Shown here: piece after piece, positions 8,787 to 16,637 of the stretch
Numbering within the stretch: the first letter of the stretch is position 1
Layout of the letters: the number at the start of each line of letters is the position of its first letter
IMG/VR virus record: IMGVR_UViG_3300008952_000005
Coordinates: 62,001 to 126,000 of that record
Reading direction: 5' to 3' (one strand)
Length of the DNA stretch: 64,000 nt
From: a virus
The notes under the pieces: generated by a model
Told to the model about the DNA's origin: nothing
Database searches by the model: none
Seen by the model: the letters and a program-made list of their open reading frames with translations, nothing else
Program-made: the position numbers and the translations under genes

Positions 8787-9821
8787 CTATCTTATTGGTG
8801 GTACGTACATTACGCCACCGTTTTTCCAAAGATTATTTAATCCTCGTTCTAATGCAAGTGGAGTATTAGGTCCTACATTTCTCTCAAATGATTCCCCATA
8901 GTTTCCTACTTGTTTGATAATATTATAACCAAATTTCATACCAAGTCCTAACATAGGACCGATATAACCTTCAACACCTAATATTCTTTTAACTTCTTTA
9001 TTCTTTGAAGTTAACATTAAATCTACATTGTACATTGTAATACCTGCCTCTTCAGCATTTATCATAATGAAATGTGTCCATCTTATTACATCTTCCCACT
9101 CTTGGTCGCCTTGTCTTACAAGTGGACCTAATGGTTCTTTAGATATAATTTCAGGTAATACTAACCATTTACTAGGGTCTTCTGCACCTGCTCTAGCACT
9201 TGCTAAACCAGAAGCGTCTGTTGTGAATACATCACAATCACCATTAAATAGTTTTGCCTTTGCGTCTTTATTACCTTCAACATATACTGGCACATATGCC
9301 ATATTTTGTTCTGCAAAGTAATCATTTAAATTTAATTCACTTGTAGTTTCTTTTGTAATACATACATACGCACCATCTAATTCTGTAGCGGTTTTAATAT
9401 CTAAATCAGTAGGTATCAAGAATCCTTGTCCATCATAATAGTTAACACCTGCAAATTCAAACATCAAGTTAACATCACGACTAATTGTCCACGTTGTATT
9501 TCTTGCAAGTACATCAATATTGCCAGACGCCAATGTTGGAAATCTTTGACTAGCATTTAATCCTACAAATTCTACTTTACTTGCGTCACCAAATATACCA
9601 GCGGCAACTGCCTTACAGAAATCTACATCTAAACCACTCCAGTTTCCTGCGTCATCTTGAGCAGAAAATCCTGGTAGACCTGCATTAACTCCACAAATAA
9701 CATAACCTCTTTCTTGTACGGTTTTTAAGAGACCGACTTCTTGTTCTATTTTAATACTCTTTGTTGTATTACAACCTACTAAAAATAGAGCAACTAATAA
9801 ACTCATTAATATTTTTTTCAT
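8787..9821 (-). CDS. amino-acid ABC transporter substrate-binding lipoprotein, AapJ-like
   Basis: 344 aa. Residues 1-17 are a lipoprotein signal with lipobox LVGC. The rest reads as a complete type-II periplasmic binding protein (SBP_bac_3): VICGVNAGLPGFSAQD near the start, GLDVDFCKAVAAGIFG, then FPTLASGNIDVLARNTTWT and ISRDV. These closely resemble AapJ/general L-amino-acid-binding proteins of alphaproteobacteria, including the Arg-Asp pair that contacts the substrate carboxylate and amine. No permease or ATPase gene is nearby, so it would have to feed a host transporter or act as a trap. Lipid anchoring is unusual for AapJ. It sits between two genes sharing a DCLK motif. Confidence 0.9.
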   Translation of the reverse strand: MKKILMSLLVALFLVGCNTTKSIKIEQEVGLLKTVQERGYVICGVNAGLPGFSAQDDAGNWSGLDVDFCKAVAAGIFGDASKVEFVGLNASQRFPTLASGNIDVLARNTTWTISRDVNLMFEFAGVNYYDGQGFLIPTDLDIKTATELDGAYVCITKETTSELNLNDYFAEQNMAYVPVYVEGNKDAKAKLFNGDCDVFTTDASGLASARAGAEDPSKWLVLPEIISKEPLGPLVRQGDQEWEDVIRWTHFIMINAEEAGITMYNVDLMLTSKNKEVKRILGVEGYIGPMLGLGMKFGYNIIKQVGNYGESFERNVGPNTPLALERGLNNLWKNGGVMYVPPIR

Positions 9822-9831
9822 ATCATCTATC

Positions 9832-10131
9832 CTATTGCGTTAATACTTTAGTCTTTTTTTCTTTTTTCTTTTCTGTTAAAGACTTCGCCGTGCCACCTAG
9901 TTTTAAACTACCAGATTGGTCAGGCATTTTGTTTTTTATACTGACAATGTTGCCATCTTTATCTATTTCTGCCATAGATGGTCCACAAATAACTCTACGA
10001 CCATCTTTCATTTTTTCTATTTTTCTTTTGTCTTTAAGACAATCCATCAGTCCATCATACTTAACAAATTCGCTTGAAGTATTGGTCACAATAAACATTG
10101 TGATGATGGTCACTAGTGTTGTTGCGTCCAT
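9832..10131 (-). CDS. small secreted or anchored protein with DCLKxKRxxEK motif
   Basis: 99 aa. The N-terminus is hydrophobic (TTLVTIITMFIVTNTSS), a likely signal or anchor. The motif MDCLKDKRKIEKMKDGRRVICG resembles the one in the protein encoded at 8290, and the C-terminus is Lys-rich. The gene starts three bases after the following coiled-coil gene ends, so it is part of the same transcript. Family unknown. Confidence 0.6.
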   Translation of the reverse strand: MDATTLVTIITMFIVTNTSSEFVKYDGLMDCLKDKRKIEKMKDGRRVICGPSMAEIDKDGNIVSIKNKMPDQSGSLKLGGTAKSLTEKKKEKKTKVLTQ

Positions 10132-10134
10132 ATC

Positions 10135-10587
10135 TTATCCTCCTGTATTTCCGTTTTTGACACTTCTTATTTTGTCCTTTAATTTCTCTACGTCTGCTAG
10201 AACCTTCTCCATATCTTTCTGCAACCTCTCAATGTTAACTGCATTGTTCATCATATTCTGTAAATCTTTTTGGATTTGTTCTACTTGTCCACTTAAAAAT
10301 TCAATCAACATAAATTGCTCGGAATCAGCAGGCGGTGAACCTAAATCACCTCTCGGCCACTTGATCCTAAATTCGTTGTTCTTCTCTATATCAGCAACTA
10401 GAGCTGTTTCTGCTTGTGTTAAATCTTTTTCTAATAATGTTGTATTAGTTTCCAATTTATTCAATCGCTCAATCACACCGAAATATGCCCACACGCCAAC
10501 GGCAACGGCACCGATTATAGCAATTAAGTTCTTCATAGGCATACTTACTGCCGTTTGGTCTGATATATCTAATCTATTTTTTGCCAT
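10135..10587 (-). CDS. membrane-anchored coiled-coil protein
   Basis: 150 aa. A single membrane segment at residues about 19-36 (NLIAIIGAVAVGVWAYFGV) is followed by a long coiled coil. The middle carries WPRGDLGSPPADSEQFMLIE. Similar-looking proteins occur in marine T4-like phages but I cannot assign a role. It may act in the membrane during lysis or superinfection control, given the adjacent two-membrane-segment protein. Confidence 0.6.
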   Translation of the reverse strand: MAKNRLDISDQTAVSMPMKNLIAIIGAVAVGVWAYFGVIERLNKLETNTTLLEKDLTQAETALVADIEKNNEFRIKWPRGDLGSPPADSEQFMLIEFLSGQVEQIQKDLQNMMNNAVNIERLQKDMEKVLADVEKLKDKIRSVKNGNTGG

Positions 10588-10589
10588 AA

Positions 10590-10910
10590 CTATTTCTTTT
10601 TAGGTAACTTCGCACCTGGTTTGCCAACATATAATCCAAAGAAGGCAGCACCAGCACCAACTATAGTTGATATGTACATTGCCTGTGAATTGGTTGGGTC
10701 TGGTAATTGCATAAACCAAGTTACTGATTTATAGAAGGCATAGATATATGCCAACATTACCATTCTAGGTATAACCCTAAATTTGTCTAATAGACCTGCT
10801 GTCTTATTATACCAAGTAGCAGCGTCTTCTCCTTCATCAGGAACAAGGTCGCTTTTCTTTAGTTCATACTCTTCAGTTGTCTTTTTTACTTTTATTAAAT
10901 CGTCTGCCAT
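10590..10910 (-). CDS. two-span membrane protein
   Basis: 106 aa. Two hydrophobic segments, about residues 47-67 (VIPRMVMLAYIYAFYKSVTW) and 77-97 (AMYISTIVGAGAAFFGLYVG), sit between a charged N-terminus and a PKKK tail. Size and topology would fit a holin, but sequence alone cannot say so. It is co-transcribed with the coiled-coil membrane protein at 10135. Confidence 0.6.
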   Translation of the reverse strand: MADDLIKVKKTTEEYELKKSDLVPDEGEDAATWYNKTAGLLDKFRVIPRMVMLAYIYAFYKSVTWFMQLPDPTNSQAMYISTIVGAGAAFFGLYVGKPGAKLPKKK

Positions 10911-10922
10911 ATAATTCCTCTA

Positions 10923-11120
10923 CTATTTACCTGCGTTTCTCAACGCCATCTTATCATTTTCTTGTTTTATATAGTTTGATAACAAATTCACATATATTTC
11001 CCTCTCCCAAGGCAGCATAAGTTCTAGTTCAGATAATGAATATTTATGATGTTGCATTAATGCAAAATTCACTTGATAGTAATTCTCTAAACTTTCGTGA
11101 GAGAGGGCAATACGAAAAAA
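10923..11120 (-). CDS. -1 frameshift extension of gp26 (tail-assembly chaperone-like)
   Basis: This frame has no good start of its own. It overlaps the 3' end of gp26 in the -1 frame and continues for 65 codons after the slippery site, reading ...RIALSHESLENYYQVNFALM and later LELMLPWEREIYVN. The motif Met-Pro-Trp-Glu near a short helical tail is typical of the second product of tail-assembly chaperone pairs (G/GT-like). The product would be gp26 truncated by nine residues and fused to this extension. Frame and slippery heptamer are read directly; the function is inferred. Confidence 0.7.
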   Translation of the reverse strand, partial: FFRIALSHESLENYYQVNFALMQHHKYSLSELELMLPWEREIYVNLLSNYIKQENDKMALRNAGK

Positions 11121-11824
11121 TCCGTTAACCCTTGCAAAGTCACTAAACTCTTGACCTTTGTCTTCGGGTTCTCTAATTCTATCTCTTGCTTTAATTTAGG
11201 CATAGTATCAAAAAAAGTATTAATCTTTTTGTATGTTTTTGCGTCTAAACTCTCTATAAACTTGTTTAATTCTTCCTTGGTATAATCTGCAGGTGAATGC
11301 ATTTTATCGCCTTCGTATATTTGATGTATTGAATTTGCTAACATATCAAATAATTGTGCTGTCTTCATACCTTTGACACTCAACTTTGGATCAACTGTAT
11401 TGATTGTAGGATAACTCATAATAATCCCAATCTTTTTCGTTTCATCAATCACAATCTTATTTGTATGACCATCATCAACGTGTACCTCAACTTTAGATAA
11501 ATCTATTTCTTTTTCAACATAAGTTTCTCTATCATCTGGACACAACAATTTAACTGTTGCTTTTTCTCCAACTGATTTTGCCCTTATTTGTAAAAAAATA
11601 TATTCTAAATCAAAGGTAGGCAATGTATCAACATCTATAAAACCAAATGTACAAGTATGTACTATTTGTTTCAATGCGTCAATCAAAGCCTTATTGTCTT
11701 CTGATTCCATCGCTTGCAACAAAATTTTCTCTTCTTTTACAAGAAAAGGTCTGTACTTAACTTTCACATTTTTAGATGGTAAAGTCAACTCAAATGTCGC
11801 TGTTTCTAATATCGGCAATGCCAT
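11087..11824 (-). CDS. 26: baseplate hub/tail assembly protein gp26
   Basis: 245 aa. The opening MALPILETATFELTLPS and the segment VKYRPFLVKEEKILLQAMES are characteristic of the T4-like gp26 baseplate protein family. The protein is soluble with no signal. In its last codons GAT-TTT-TTC forms a -1 slippery site leading into a downstream frame, so two products are expected: gp26 and a longer fused form. It is co-transcribed with gp54 upstream. Confidence 0.85.
   Translation of the reverse strand: MALPILETATFELTLPSKNVKVKYRPFLVKEEKILLQAMESEDNKALIDALKQIVHTCTFGFIDVDTLPTFDLEYIFLQIRAKSVGEKATVKLLCPDDRETYVEKEIDLSKVEVHVDDGHTNKIVIDETKKIGIIMSYPTINTVDPKLSVKGMKTAQLFDMLANSIHQIYEGDKMHSPADYTKEELNKFIESLDAKTYKKINTFFDTMPKLKQEIELENPKTKVKSLVTLQGLTDFFVLPSLTKV
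11114..11120 (-). promoter_or_regulatory. -1 programmed frameshift site T_TTT_TTC
   Basis: In the gp26 frame the codons are GAT TTT TTC, so the heptamer T_TTT_TTC fits the X_XXY_YYZ slippery rule. A slip of -1 enters a frame open for another 65 codons. The zero frame stops nine codons later. No strong downstream stem was evaluated. Confidence 0.65.
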
Positions 11825-11856
11825 AATTTACTCCTTTTTTATTATATTATATTATA

Positions 11857-12870
11857 TTAAAAGAACGGTGGAAAACTCTTTCCATATGGTGGAAATACTC
11901 TTCCTCCTGTTGCTCTTCCAATTGGTATATCTCTTCTAATTTTATTAGCTATATCTCTACCTGCACGTCTTAACTCTGGTGGTAATTTAGAAATCATACC
12001 CATAAGACCTTTCGTGCTATCAGTAGTAGTGTGTGGCATACCTGCTTCGGTCTTACCAATATTTGATTTACCCATTTGGTCTAATGTTAAATTTTCCCAA
12101 GTTCTAAATGCAAATGATATAGGCATTTCCATAGGTATCATATCGTCTGTTAATGCTTGATATTGTACCTCACCAATTGTTTCTGGATATACTTCGTGCA
12201 ATCTTATTGCATAGGTAATTCTTAAATTGTCTGACATTCCTGCCCTATTTTCAGGAGTTTCCTTATCTTCTTTATACATACCCAACTGATAAATGTCCAT
12301 AGAACCTATATAACTATCATAGTAAGTTAAATCGTGAGTTTTAGAATTAAACATTAAATTTTGCCACTCCTCAAAAAACGCCCTTTGTCTTAAATACTTA
12401 TCCCCCATAAATGTACACTCAATCTTTGAATTAAAATGATATGCTTGAGGCATTTGTCTACCAGGTCCATAAGTTACAACATTTTCTGATTTAATATCTC
12501 TTGATGGCAACGTTGCTTTAGAACAAAATAACTCCACATTTCTATTCATTTCATCCATATGATAATTACTGCCGTACTTACCAGTACTTCCTTGATAATC
12601 AGCAGTTTCAAGATGGTCAATATCTTTATCAATTTTTACTTTAAATTTTGGTGGAAAAAATCTAACTAAAAATCTATTTGCTCTAGCAATACCTTCACCC
12701 TTTGATATAGCAGACATAAATCTATTAATGGAACTTACGCTTCTATTTCCAGAAATAAATTTTTCTTTTAATCTTTTATCGCCTTCAACGTCATCTAATG
12801 ACTTATCTCTTGGAAGTCCTACTCGGATATCAAAATTACCGATACGTTTCCCTGCTCTAAATATTGCCAT
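11857..12870 (-). CDS. 54: tail tube initiator, gp54-like
   Basis: 337 aa, close to T4 gp54 (320 aa). Tube-fold signatures include ANRFLVRFFPPKFKVKI, FCSKATLPSRDI, then KIECTFMGDKYLRQRAFFEEW and ALTDDMIPMEMPISFAFRTW. These also occur in the tube protein gp19, but the extra N- and C-terminal regions and the length favour gp54. AGGAAA precedes the ATG. It would start tube polymerisation on top of gp48. Confidence 0.75.
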   Translation of the reverse strand: MAIFRAGKRIGNFDIRVGLPRDKSLDDVEGDKRLKEKFISGNRSVSSINRFMSAISKGEGIARANRFLVRFFPPKFKVKIDKDIDHLETADYQGSTGKYGSNYHMDEMNRNVELFCSKATLPSRDIKSENVVTYGPGRQMPQAYHFNSKIECTFMGDKYLRQRAFFEEWQNLMFNSKTHDLTYYDSYIGSMDIYQLGMYKEDKETPENRAGMSDNLRITYAIRLHEVYPETIGEVQYQALTDDMIPMEMPISFAFRTWENLTLDQMGKSNIGKTEAGMPHTTTDSTKGLMGMISKLPPELRRAGRDIANKIRRDIPIGRATGGRVFPPYGKSFPPFF

Positions 12871-12872
12871 TT

Positions 12873-13013
12873 CTATTTCCTATCCTTTGGGTGTCTGCCC
12901 ATATAATGTTCGGATGGTTCGTAGTTCCATCTATGTCCGTGGTGTCCTCTAACGTCAGCATACCACATCCTGATTTTAACTATCAAAACTCTCCATAATG
13001 TTCTCTTTGCCAT
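12873..13013 (-). CDS. small basic hypothetical protein
   Basis: 46 aa from the ATG at 13013, beginning MAKRTLWRVLIVKIRMWYAD. This start lies seven bases after the gp2-like stop. A longer frame to 13100 would overlap that gene. The protein is rich in Arg, His, Trp and Tyr (RGHHGHRWNYEPSEHYMGRH), an odd composition that could bind nucleic acid or metal. Function unknown. Confidence 0.5.
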   Translation of the reverse strand: MAKRTLWRVLIVKIRMWYADVRGHHGHRWNYEPSEHYMGRHPKDRK

Positions 13014-13020
13014 TTTACTA

Positions 13021-13575
13021 TCAGATTGCTCTCCTACTGTCTGCCCATACTCTACTTGCTGGTGCTTTGCGAAATTGCTGAATAGGCAGATAAACAGCAA
13101 TAGCCATTTCGTCTGCGTCTATTCTTAAAAAGTTTGACCTTACGTGTCGCCACAAATATTTCTTAATCGTTGGTTGTATCATAGGTATATTTTTAAGTGT
13201 AGAATATGTTGCCATTATTCTTGTTGTACTATCAAATTGTGTATTACTAGCATATTTTTGTATGTCTTGTAATAATCTAAATCTCATTATATATGGTAAA
13301 TAGTGAAAATTTAACCCTACAAACCCACCTTTAAATGTATCTACTGGTAAAACTAATGGGAATAAATCATAATATGGTAATTTATCTTTAGTTTTAGGGT
13401 CATAAAAATACATATTCAAACGTCCTGCACTAGGTCTTTGATTTAGTTTTCCACTTCTCATAAGAGCAGTACGAGTCGCCTTACGTGCTATACTTTGGAC
13501 AGCATTTCTATACCATTGTGCTGACTTTAGTACACCTTTTTGTCTATCTACTATGGGTCCAAATATATTTGCCAT
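13021..13575 (-). CDS. 2: DNA end protector, gp2-like
   Basis: 184 aa from the ATG at 13575 (MANIFGPIVDRQ). I chose this start because a perfect TATAAATA box lies between it and the more distal ATG at 13602. The core YFYDPKTKDKLPYYDLFPLV followed by GFVGLNFHYLPYIMRFRLL resembles proteins labelled DNA end protector gp2 in marine T4-like phages. That protein caps packaged DNA ends and helps head completion, in keeping with gp4 at 5411. The assignment rests on remembered motif similarity. Confidence 0.55.
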   Translation of the reverse strand: MANIFGPIVDRQKGVLKSAQWYRNAVQSIARKATRTALMRSGKLNQRPSAGRLNMYFYDPKTKDKLPYYDLFPLVLPVDTFKGGFVGLNFHYLPYIMRFRLLQDIQKYASNTQFDSTTRIMATYSTLKNIPMIQPTIKKYLWRHVRSNFLRIDADEMAIAVYLPIQQFRKAPASRVWADSRRAI

Positions 13576-13580
13576 ACTAC

Positions 13581-13588
13581 TATTTATA
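13581..13588 (-). promoter_or_regulatory. late promoter TATAAATA
   Basis: Perfect TATAAATA on the minus strand, five bases before the gp2-like start codon and directly after the terminator of the gp32 transcript. Transcription from it would begin at or just inside the start codon. Confidence 0.7.
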
Positions 13589-13594
13589 ATGAAA

Positions 13595-13620
13595 AAGGGC
13601 ACCTATTACTAGGTGCCCTT
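13595..13620 (-). terminator. intrinsic terminator after gp32
   Basis: AAGGGCACCTA and TAGGTGCCCTT form a perfect 11-bp stem with a four-base loop. On the minus strand the stem runs into TTTTTC. It lies 31 bases after the gp32 stop and insulates gp32 from the late gp2-like gene. It is the strongest hairpin noticed in the window. Confidence 0.88.
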
Positions 13621-13651
13621 GAAGTTTTAACGTTTTTTGAGAGAGAAAGGT

Positions 13652-14542
13652 TTACTCTTCGTCTGCCAATTTACTAAAATAAGACAACGTATCGTCTTCC
13701 TCACTAGCAGGTTTAGAGTTCACAACGTTAGTACTTTTCACCTTGCCATTGACCTGTTGTGGGAGGTCAACTGTTTCAACAGTTTCGGTGCTTCGTGTAC
13801 CCATAATTATCCTATTCAGTTTCTCTTTGAGTTCCTCATAAGATTTAAAATTACTAGGGTCCACAAATGGTTTCAAAGGATACTGTTTCGCCCATATCGC
13901 TTTTATAGCAGCGTCATCACTTGCTACTGGCGTAACACCTTCAAATTCAGATTTGTCGTAGTTCCAATAACCATCAACTTTTCTAATTTTTAGTTTAAAG
14001 TTTGCACCTTTCCAAAAATCAAATGGGTTGATTGCCTTTTCATCCGCAAATTGAGGTTGCATTGCTTCTGATATCTTATCAAATATCTTTTTACCAAATT
14101 TGTATAAGAAAACTTTGCCTTCATTTTCGGGATGTTTTGGATCACTAACAATATAGATGTTAGAATAGTATGATAATTTTCTTTTTCTCTTACGAGCAAT
14201 ATCCTTATCACTATCTACACCTGTATTCCATAATCTAGTATTATCTTCACTAACTGGATCTTTAGTATTTAAAGTTGTTAATGAATTTTCAATGTACCAA
14301 CCACCTTTGTCTTGAAATGCGTGTGACCATACTCTTTGCCAAGGCATTTCTTCGTTGTTAGACGCAGGTAAAAATCTAATAACAGCATAACCGTTACCAG
14401 TTTTATCTAACTCTGGTTTCCAAAGTCTATCGTCTTGATACTTGTTTTTGTTTGCTTGATCCTCGGGACCGAGGTTCTTTTCAAGTGCCTTTGTAATCTT
14501 ATCAAAGTTACTTGATGATGATTTTAATGTTTCAAAATCCAT
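13652..14542 (-). CDS. 32: single-stranded DNA-binding protein gp32
   Basis: 296 aa (T4 gp32 is 301 aa). N-terminal basic helix region, then the OB-fold core with YAVIRFLPASN, WQRVWSHAFQDKGGWYIENS and RKRKRKLSYYSNIYIV. The acidic C-terminal tail EEDDTLSYFSKLADEE is the usual interaction tail. The zinc ligands of T4 gp32 (three Cys) are absent, since the protein contains no cysteine. It coats ssDNA during replication and recruits gp59, encoded at 17235. Both early and late promoters lie upstream and a terminator downstream. Confidence 0.93.
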   Translation of the reverse strand: MDFETLKSSSSNFDKITKALEKNLGPEDQANKNKYQDDRLWKPELDKTGNGYAVIRFLPASNNEEMPWQRVWSHAFQDKGGWYIENSLTTLNTKDPVSEDNTRLWNTGVDSDKDIARKRKRKLSYYSNIYIVSDPKHPENEGKVFLYKFGKKIFDKISEAMQPQFADEKAINPFDFWKGANFKLKIRKVDGYWNYDKSEFEGVTPVASDDAAIKAIWAKQYPLKPFVDPSNFKSYEELKEKLNRIIMGTRSTETVETVDLPQQVNGKVKSTNVVNSKPASEEDDTLSYFSKLADEE

Positions 14543-14608
14543 ATGTATTCTCCTTTTGTATTAACATATTCGTTGTATTTGTGTAGGCTATATAATCGCC
14601 TTCATTAT

Positions 14609-14659
14609 TATTTATACACTCACTATGTCTAATATAACATAATTAGAGCATAGAGTCAA
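14609..14659 (-). promoter_or_regulatory. gp32 dual promoter (sigma70-type and late)
   Basis: TTGACT at 14654-14659 and TATATT at 14631-14636 are separated by 17 bases. A TATAAATA late box lies at 14609-14616, downstream of them. Both point toward gp32 with a leader of about 60-80 bases. The -35 overlaps the 3' end of the preceding gene. Early plus late expression of gp32 fits its role. Confidence 0.7.
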
Positions 14660-15530
14660 GTGTGGTATAATCTATGTACTTCAGGTTAGGTATGCCTTTC
14701 CACTCTTCAATAGGTCCATTGACCTTATCCCTGCCATCATTATATCTATTGACCTTATAAAAATGTATGTCTGGATACCATTGGAACATAGTTCTCCATT
14801 GATTGATCCAATTCAACCCTGGTGTTGGACTGTTATCTTTTGCTGTATAATGCTTACTACTCTTGTAGATATTATTAATCTTCTCATTATGACTATGTAA
14901 ATCGTGTCCTATTAGGTACACTTCACAAGGATTCTCTTTCTTAACTGCAACTAAACCAGCACTTGCCCCACACGCCCAACCGTGGTCTCTAGGTTCGCAT
15001 ATATCATCTAATGAGTGTGAATAGTCTGGTTCTTTTATCCAACTAACTTTAATTTGAGCTTGGTCAACTTTCCTTTTAAGTACTGCACCATCTGTCAATA
15101 CACTTACTACACCTTTTAAATTAGAACCGTGTAAAACATATTCTTTACTATCACCACGTCCATTGGTTATAACAGCACCTTGTTCTATTGCTTTATCTAA
15201 TTCTTCTTTAGGTAAACCATCTTGTATTATTGCGTCATATGTATGAGCAGGCACTTTAGTCCAATTTCTAAAATAACAAGGTATCTTTTGTGCCATACCT
15301 GCGTGATATATTTCGTGTATCATTCCGTGGTCTACACCAGTTAACACATCACATAAATTAGGGTGGTCTCTATAAATGGCATTGCAACCATATATCTTAC
15401 CAAATTCTTTATACTTTAATAAATCTATACCTATTCTACTCTCACCGTTACCGATACAGAATACTCTACTAGACCTTTTTTCTTCTTTAATTTCTTTTGC
15501 CAAGTCTTCAACGTCTTCAGATATTATCAT
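14643..15530 (-). CDS. Rossmann-type protein, possibly sugar/nucleotide related
   Basis: 295 aa. The N-terminus SSRVFCIGNGESRIGIDLLK resembles the nucleotide-binding loop of DUF115/MptE-like and surface-glycan-associated proteins; GCNAIYRDHPN and LTGVDHGMIHEI follow. Near residue 200 is CEVYLIGHDLHSHN. The fold looks like a glycosyltransferase relative but no catalytic DxD is evident. It is followed by three 2OG oxygenase genes in the same direction. Function uncertain. Confidence 0.55.
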   Translation of the reverse strand: MIISEDVEDLAKEIKEEKRSSRVFCIGNGESRIGIDLLKYKEFGKIYGCNAIYRDHPNLCDVLTGVDHGMIHEIYHAGMAQKIPCYFRNWTKVPAHTYDAIIQDGLPKEELDKAIEQGAVITNGRGDSKEYVLHGSNLKGVVSVLTDGAVLKRKVDQAQIKVSWIKEPDYSHSLDDICEPRDHGWACGASAGLVAVKKENPCEVYLIGHDLHSHNEKINNIYKSSKHYTAKDNSPTPGLNWINQWRTMFQWYPDIHFYKVNRYNDGRDKVNGPIEEWKGIPNLKYIDYTTLDSML

Positions 15531-16098
15531 TTGTAGTCTTTTCTATTTTAAAAAAGAAAGATAATGTTAATCTTTCTTTAAAGGTATAATCTAAACAAGG
15601 AGAGTGGTATCTACCACCGTGATATAAAACTAGTCTATTTGGAACAGCACTTATATAAATGTCTGGCACTCTCTCCATTTGATTATTAAAAAATGCCGTA
15701 CCACCATCATATGCCTGGTCAAAGTACATCATACCTGCTATTAAAGGTTCTTCTTTTTCACCTGCTGGATAGTCCCTATGTACAAGACCATATTTACCAA
15801 AGTTTTGTGGAGATTGTTTTATTTCACTCAATATAATCTTTCTAGCAACTGTCCTGAAATCAGTAATTTTAGTTTGTAGTATACCTTCTATTTTATTTGT
15901 GATGTAATCGTTCTCTTTATCATATTGATTTTCATAACAAGGATACGCCTGCAATCTATTACCATAATACCCACTTCCTGGTTGATGTTGTGCTTCATAG
16001 TTCAACCTATCTAAATCTGATTTAATATTAGTATACTTTTCTTTTGTGAAGAAATTATAATGAATTGATATTCCACCATTTAAAATATAATCAATCAT
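15517..16098 (-). CDS. 2OG-Fe(II) dioxygenase
   Basis: 193 aa. The iron-binding motif HxD...H is visible as VHRDYP near residue 127 and YHGGRYHSP near 165, with an arginine for 2-oxoglutarate in FKERLTLSFFF. The length and motif order fit the small prolyl-hydroxylase-like oxygenases common in marine phages. Substrate unknown; proteins, sugars or bases are all possible. Overlaps the next oxygenase gene by four bases. Confidence 0.75.
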   Translation of the reverse strand: MIDYILNGGISIHYNFFTKEKYTNIKSDLDRLNYEAQHQPGSGYYGNRLQAYPCYENQYDKENDYITNKIEGILQTKITDFRTVARKIILSEIKQSPQNFGKYGLVHRDYPAGEKEEPLIAGMMYFDQAYDGGTAFFNNQMERVPDIYISAVPNRLVLYHGGRYHSPCLDYTFKERLTLSFFFKIEKTTNDNI

Positions 16099-16637
16099 TT
16101 AAATATATTACCTTGCACATTTAAGTAATTAAAGTTTATATTAACTCTTCTTGTATCGTTTGTTGTGCTTGTACTAGTATGGTCAATACTTGGATCAAAT
16201 AGTATTGCTCTATTTGCAACACTATCAATTTTCTTATCTCCTATCCTTGTATATCCATTGCAAGTGTTCAAAGCAAACAGACACCCCACACAAGGAAAAG
16301 GATAATCTCGGTGCATACCGTGTTCAATAAGCTTACCTTGATTAGGAAATGAATTTACTTTTACTCTTAATAAAGTTTCCATCTTAATATTTGGATCTTT
16401 AAATTCTTGTAATTTACGTAAAACTGGATCCATTATTTCCCAAGATGTAGTAAATGTTGGTCTGTCATTGTCATATAACATATGCATATTAAAGAATTGA
16501 TAACCAATTTTTCCTCTATCAGATGTTCTTACTATTGTGTCATAATAAAACCAAGGAAAGTATTTACCCATTACCTTTTCTTCTAATACATCAAAATCTT
16601 CTTTATATAAAAAATTATCTATTACTATTGTTTTCAT
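16095..16637 (-). CDS. 2OG-Fe(II) dioxygenase paralogue A
   Basis: 180 aa. MHRDYP supplies His and Asp. The distal His and the Arg lie in DHTSTSTTNDTRRVNINFNY. It is clearly a duplicate of the next gene: both open with IVIDNFL, contain MLYDNDRPTFTTS and end in the NDTRRVNINFNY segment. The substrate is not evident. The pair may have split specificity. Confidence 0.78.
   Translation of the reverse strand: MKTIVIDNFLYKEDFDVLEEKVMGKYFPWFYYDTIVRTSDRGKIGYQFFNMHMLYDNDRPTFTTSWEIMDPVLRKLQEFKDPNIKMETLLRVKVNSFPNQGKLIEHGMHRDYPFPCVGCLFALNTCNGYTRIGDKKIDSVANRAILFDPSIDHTSTSTTNDTRRVNINFNYLNVQGNIFK

Noticed and set aside
13021-13602. Longer gp2-like start at 13602
   Set aside because: A perfect TATAAATA late box lies inside those first nine codons, so the downstream ATG at 13575 is the likely start.
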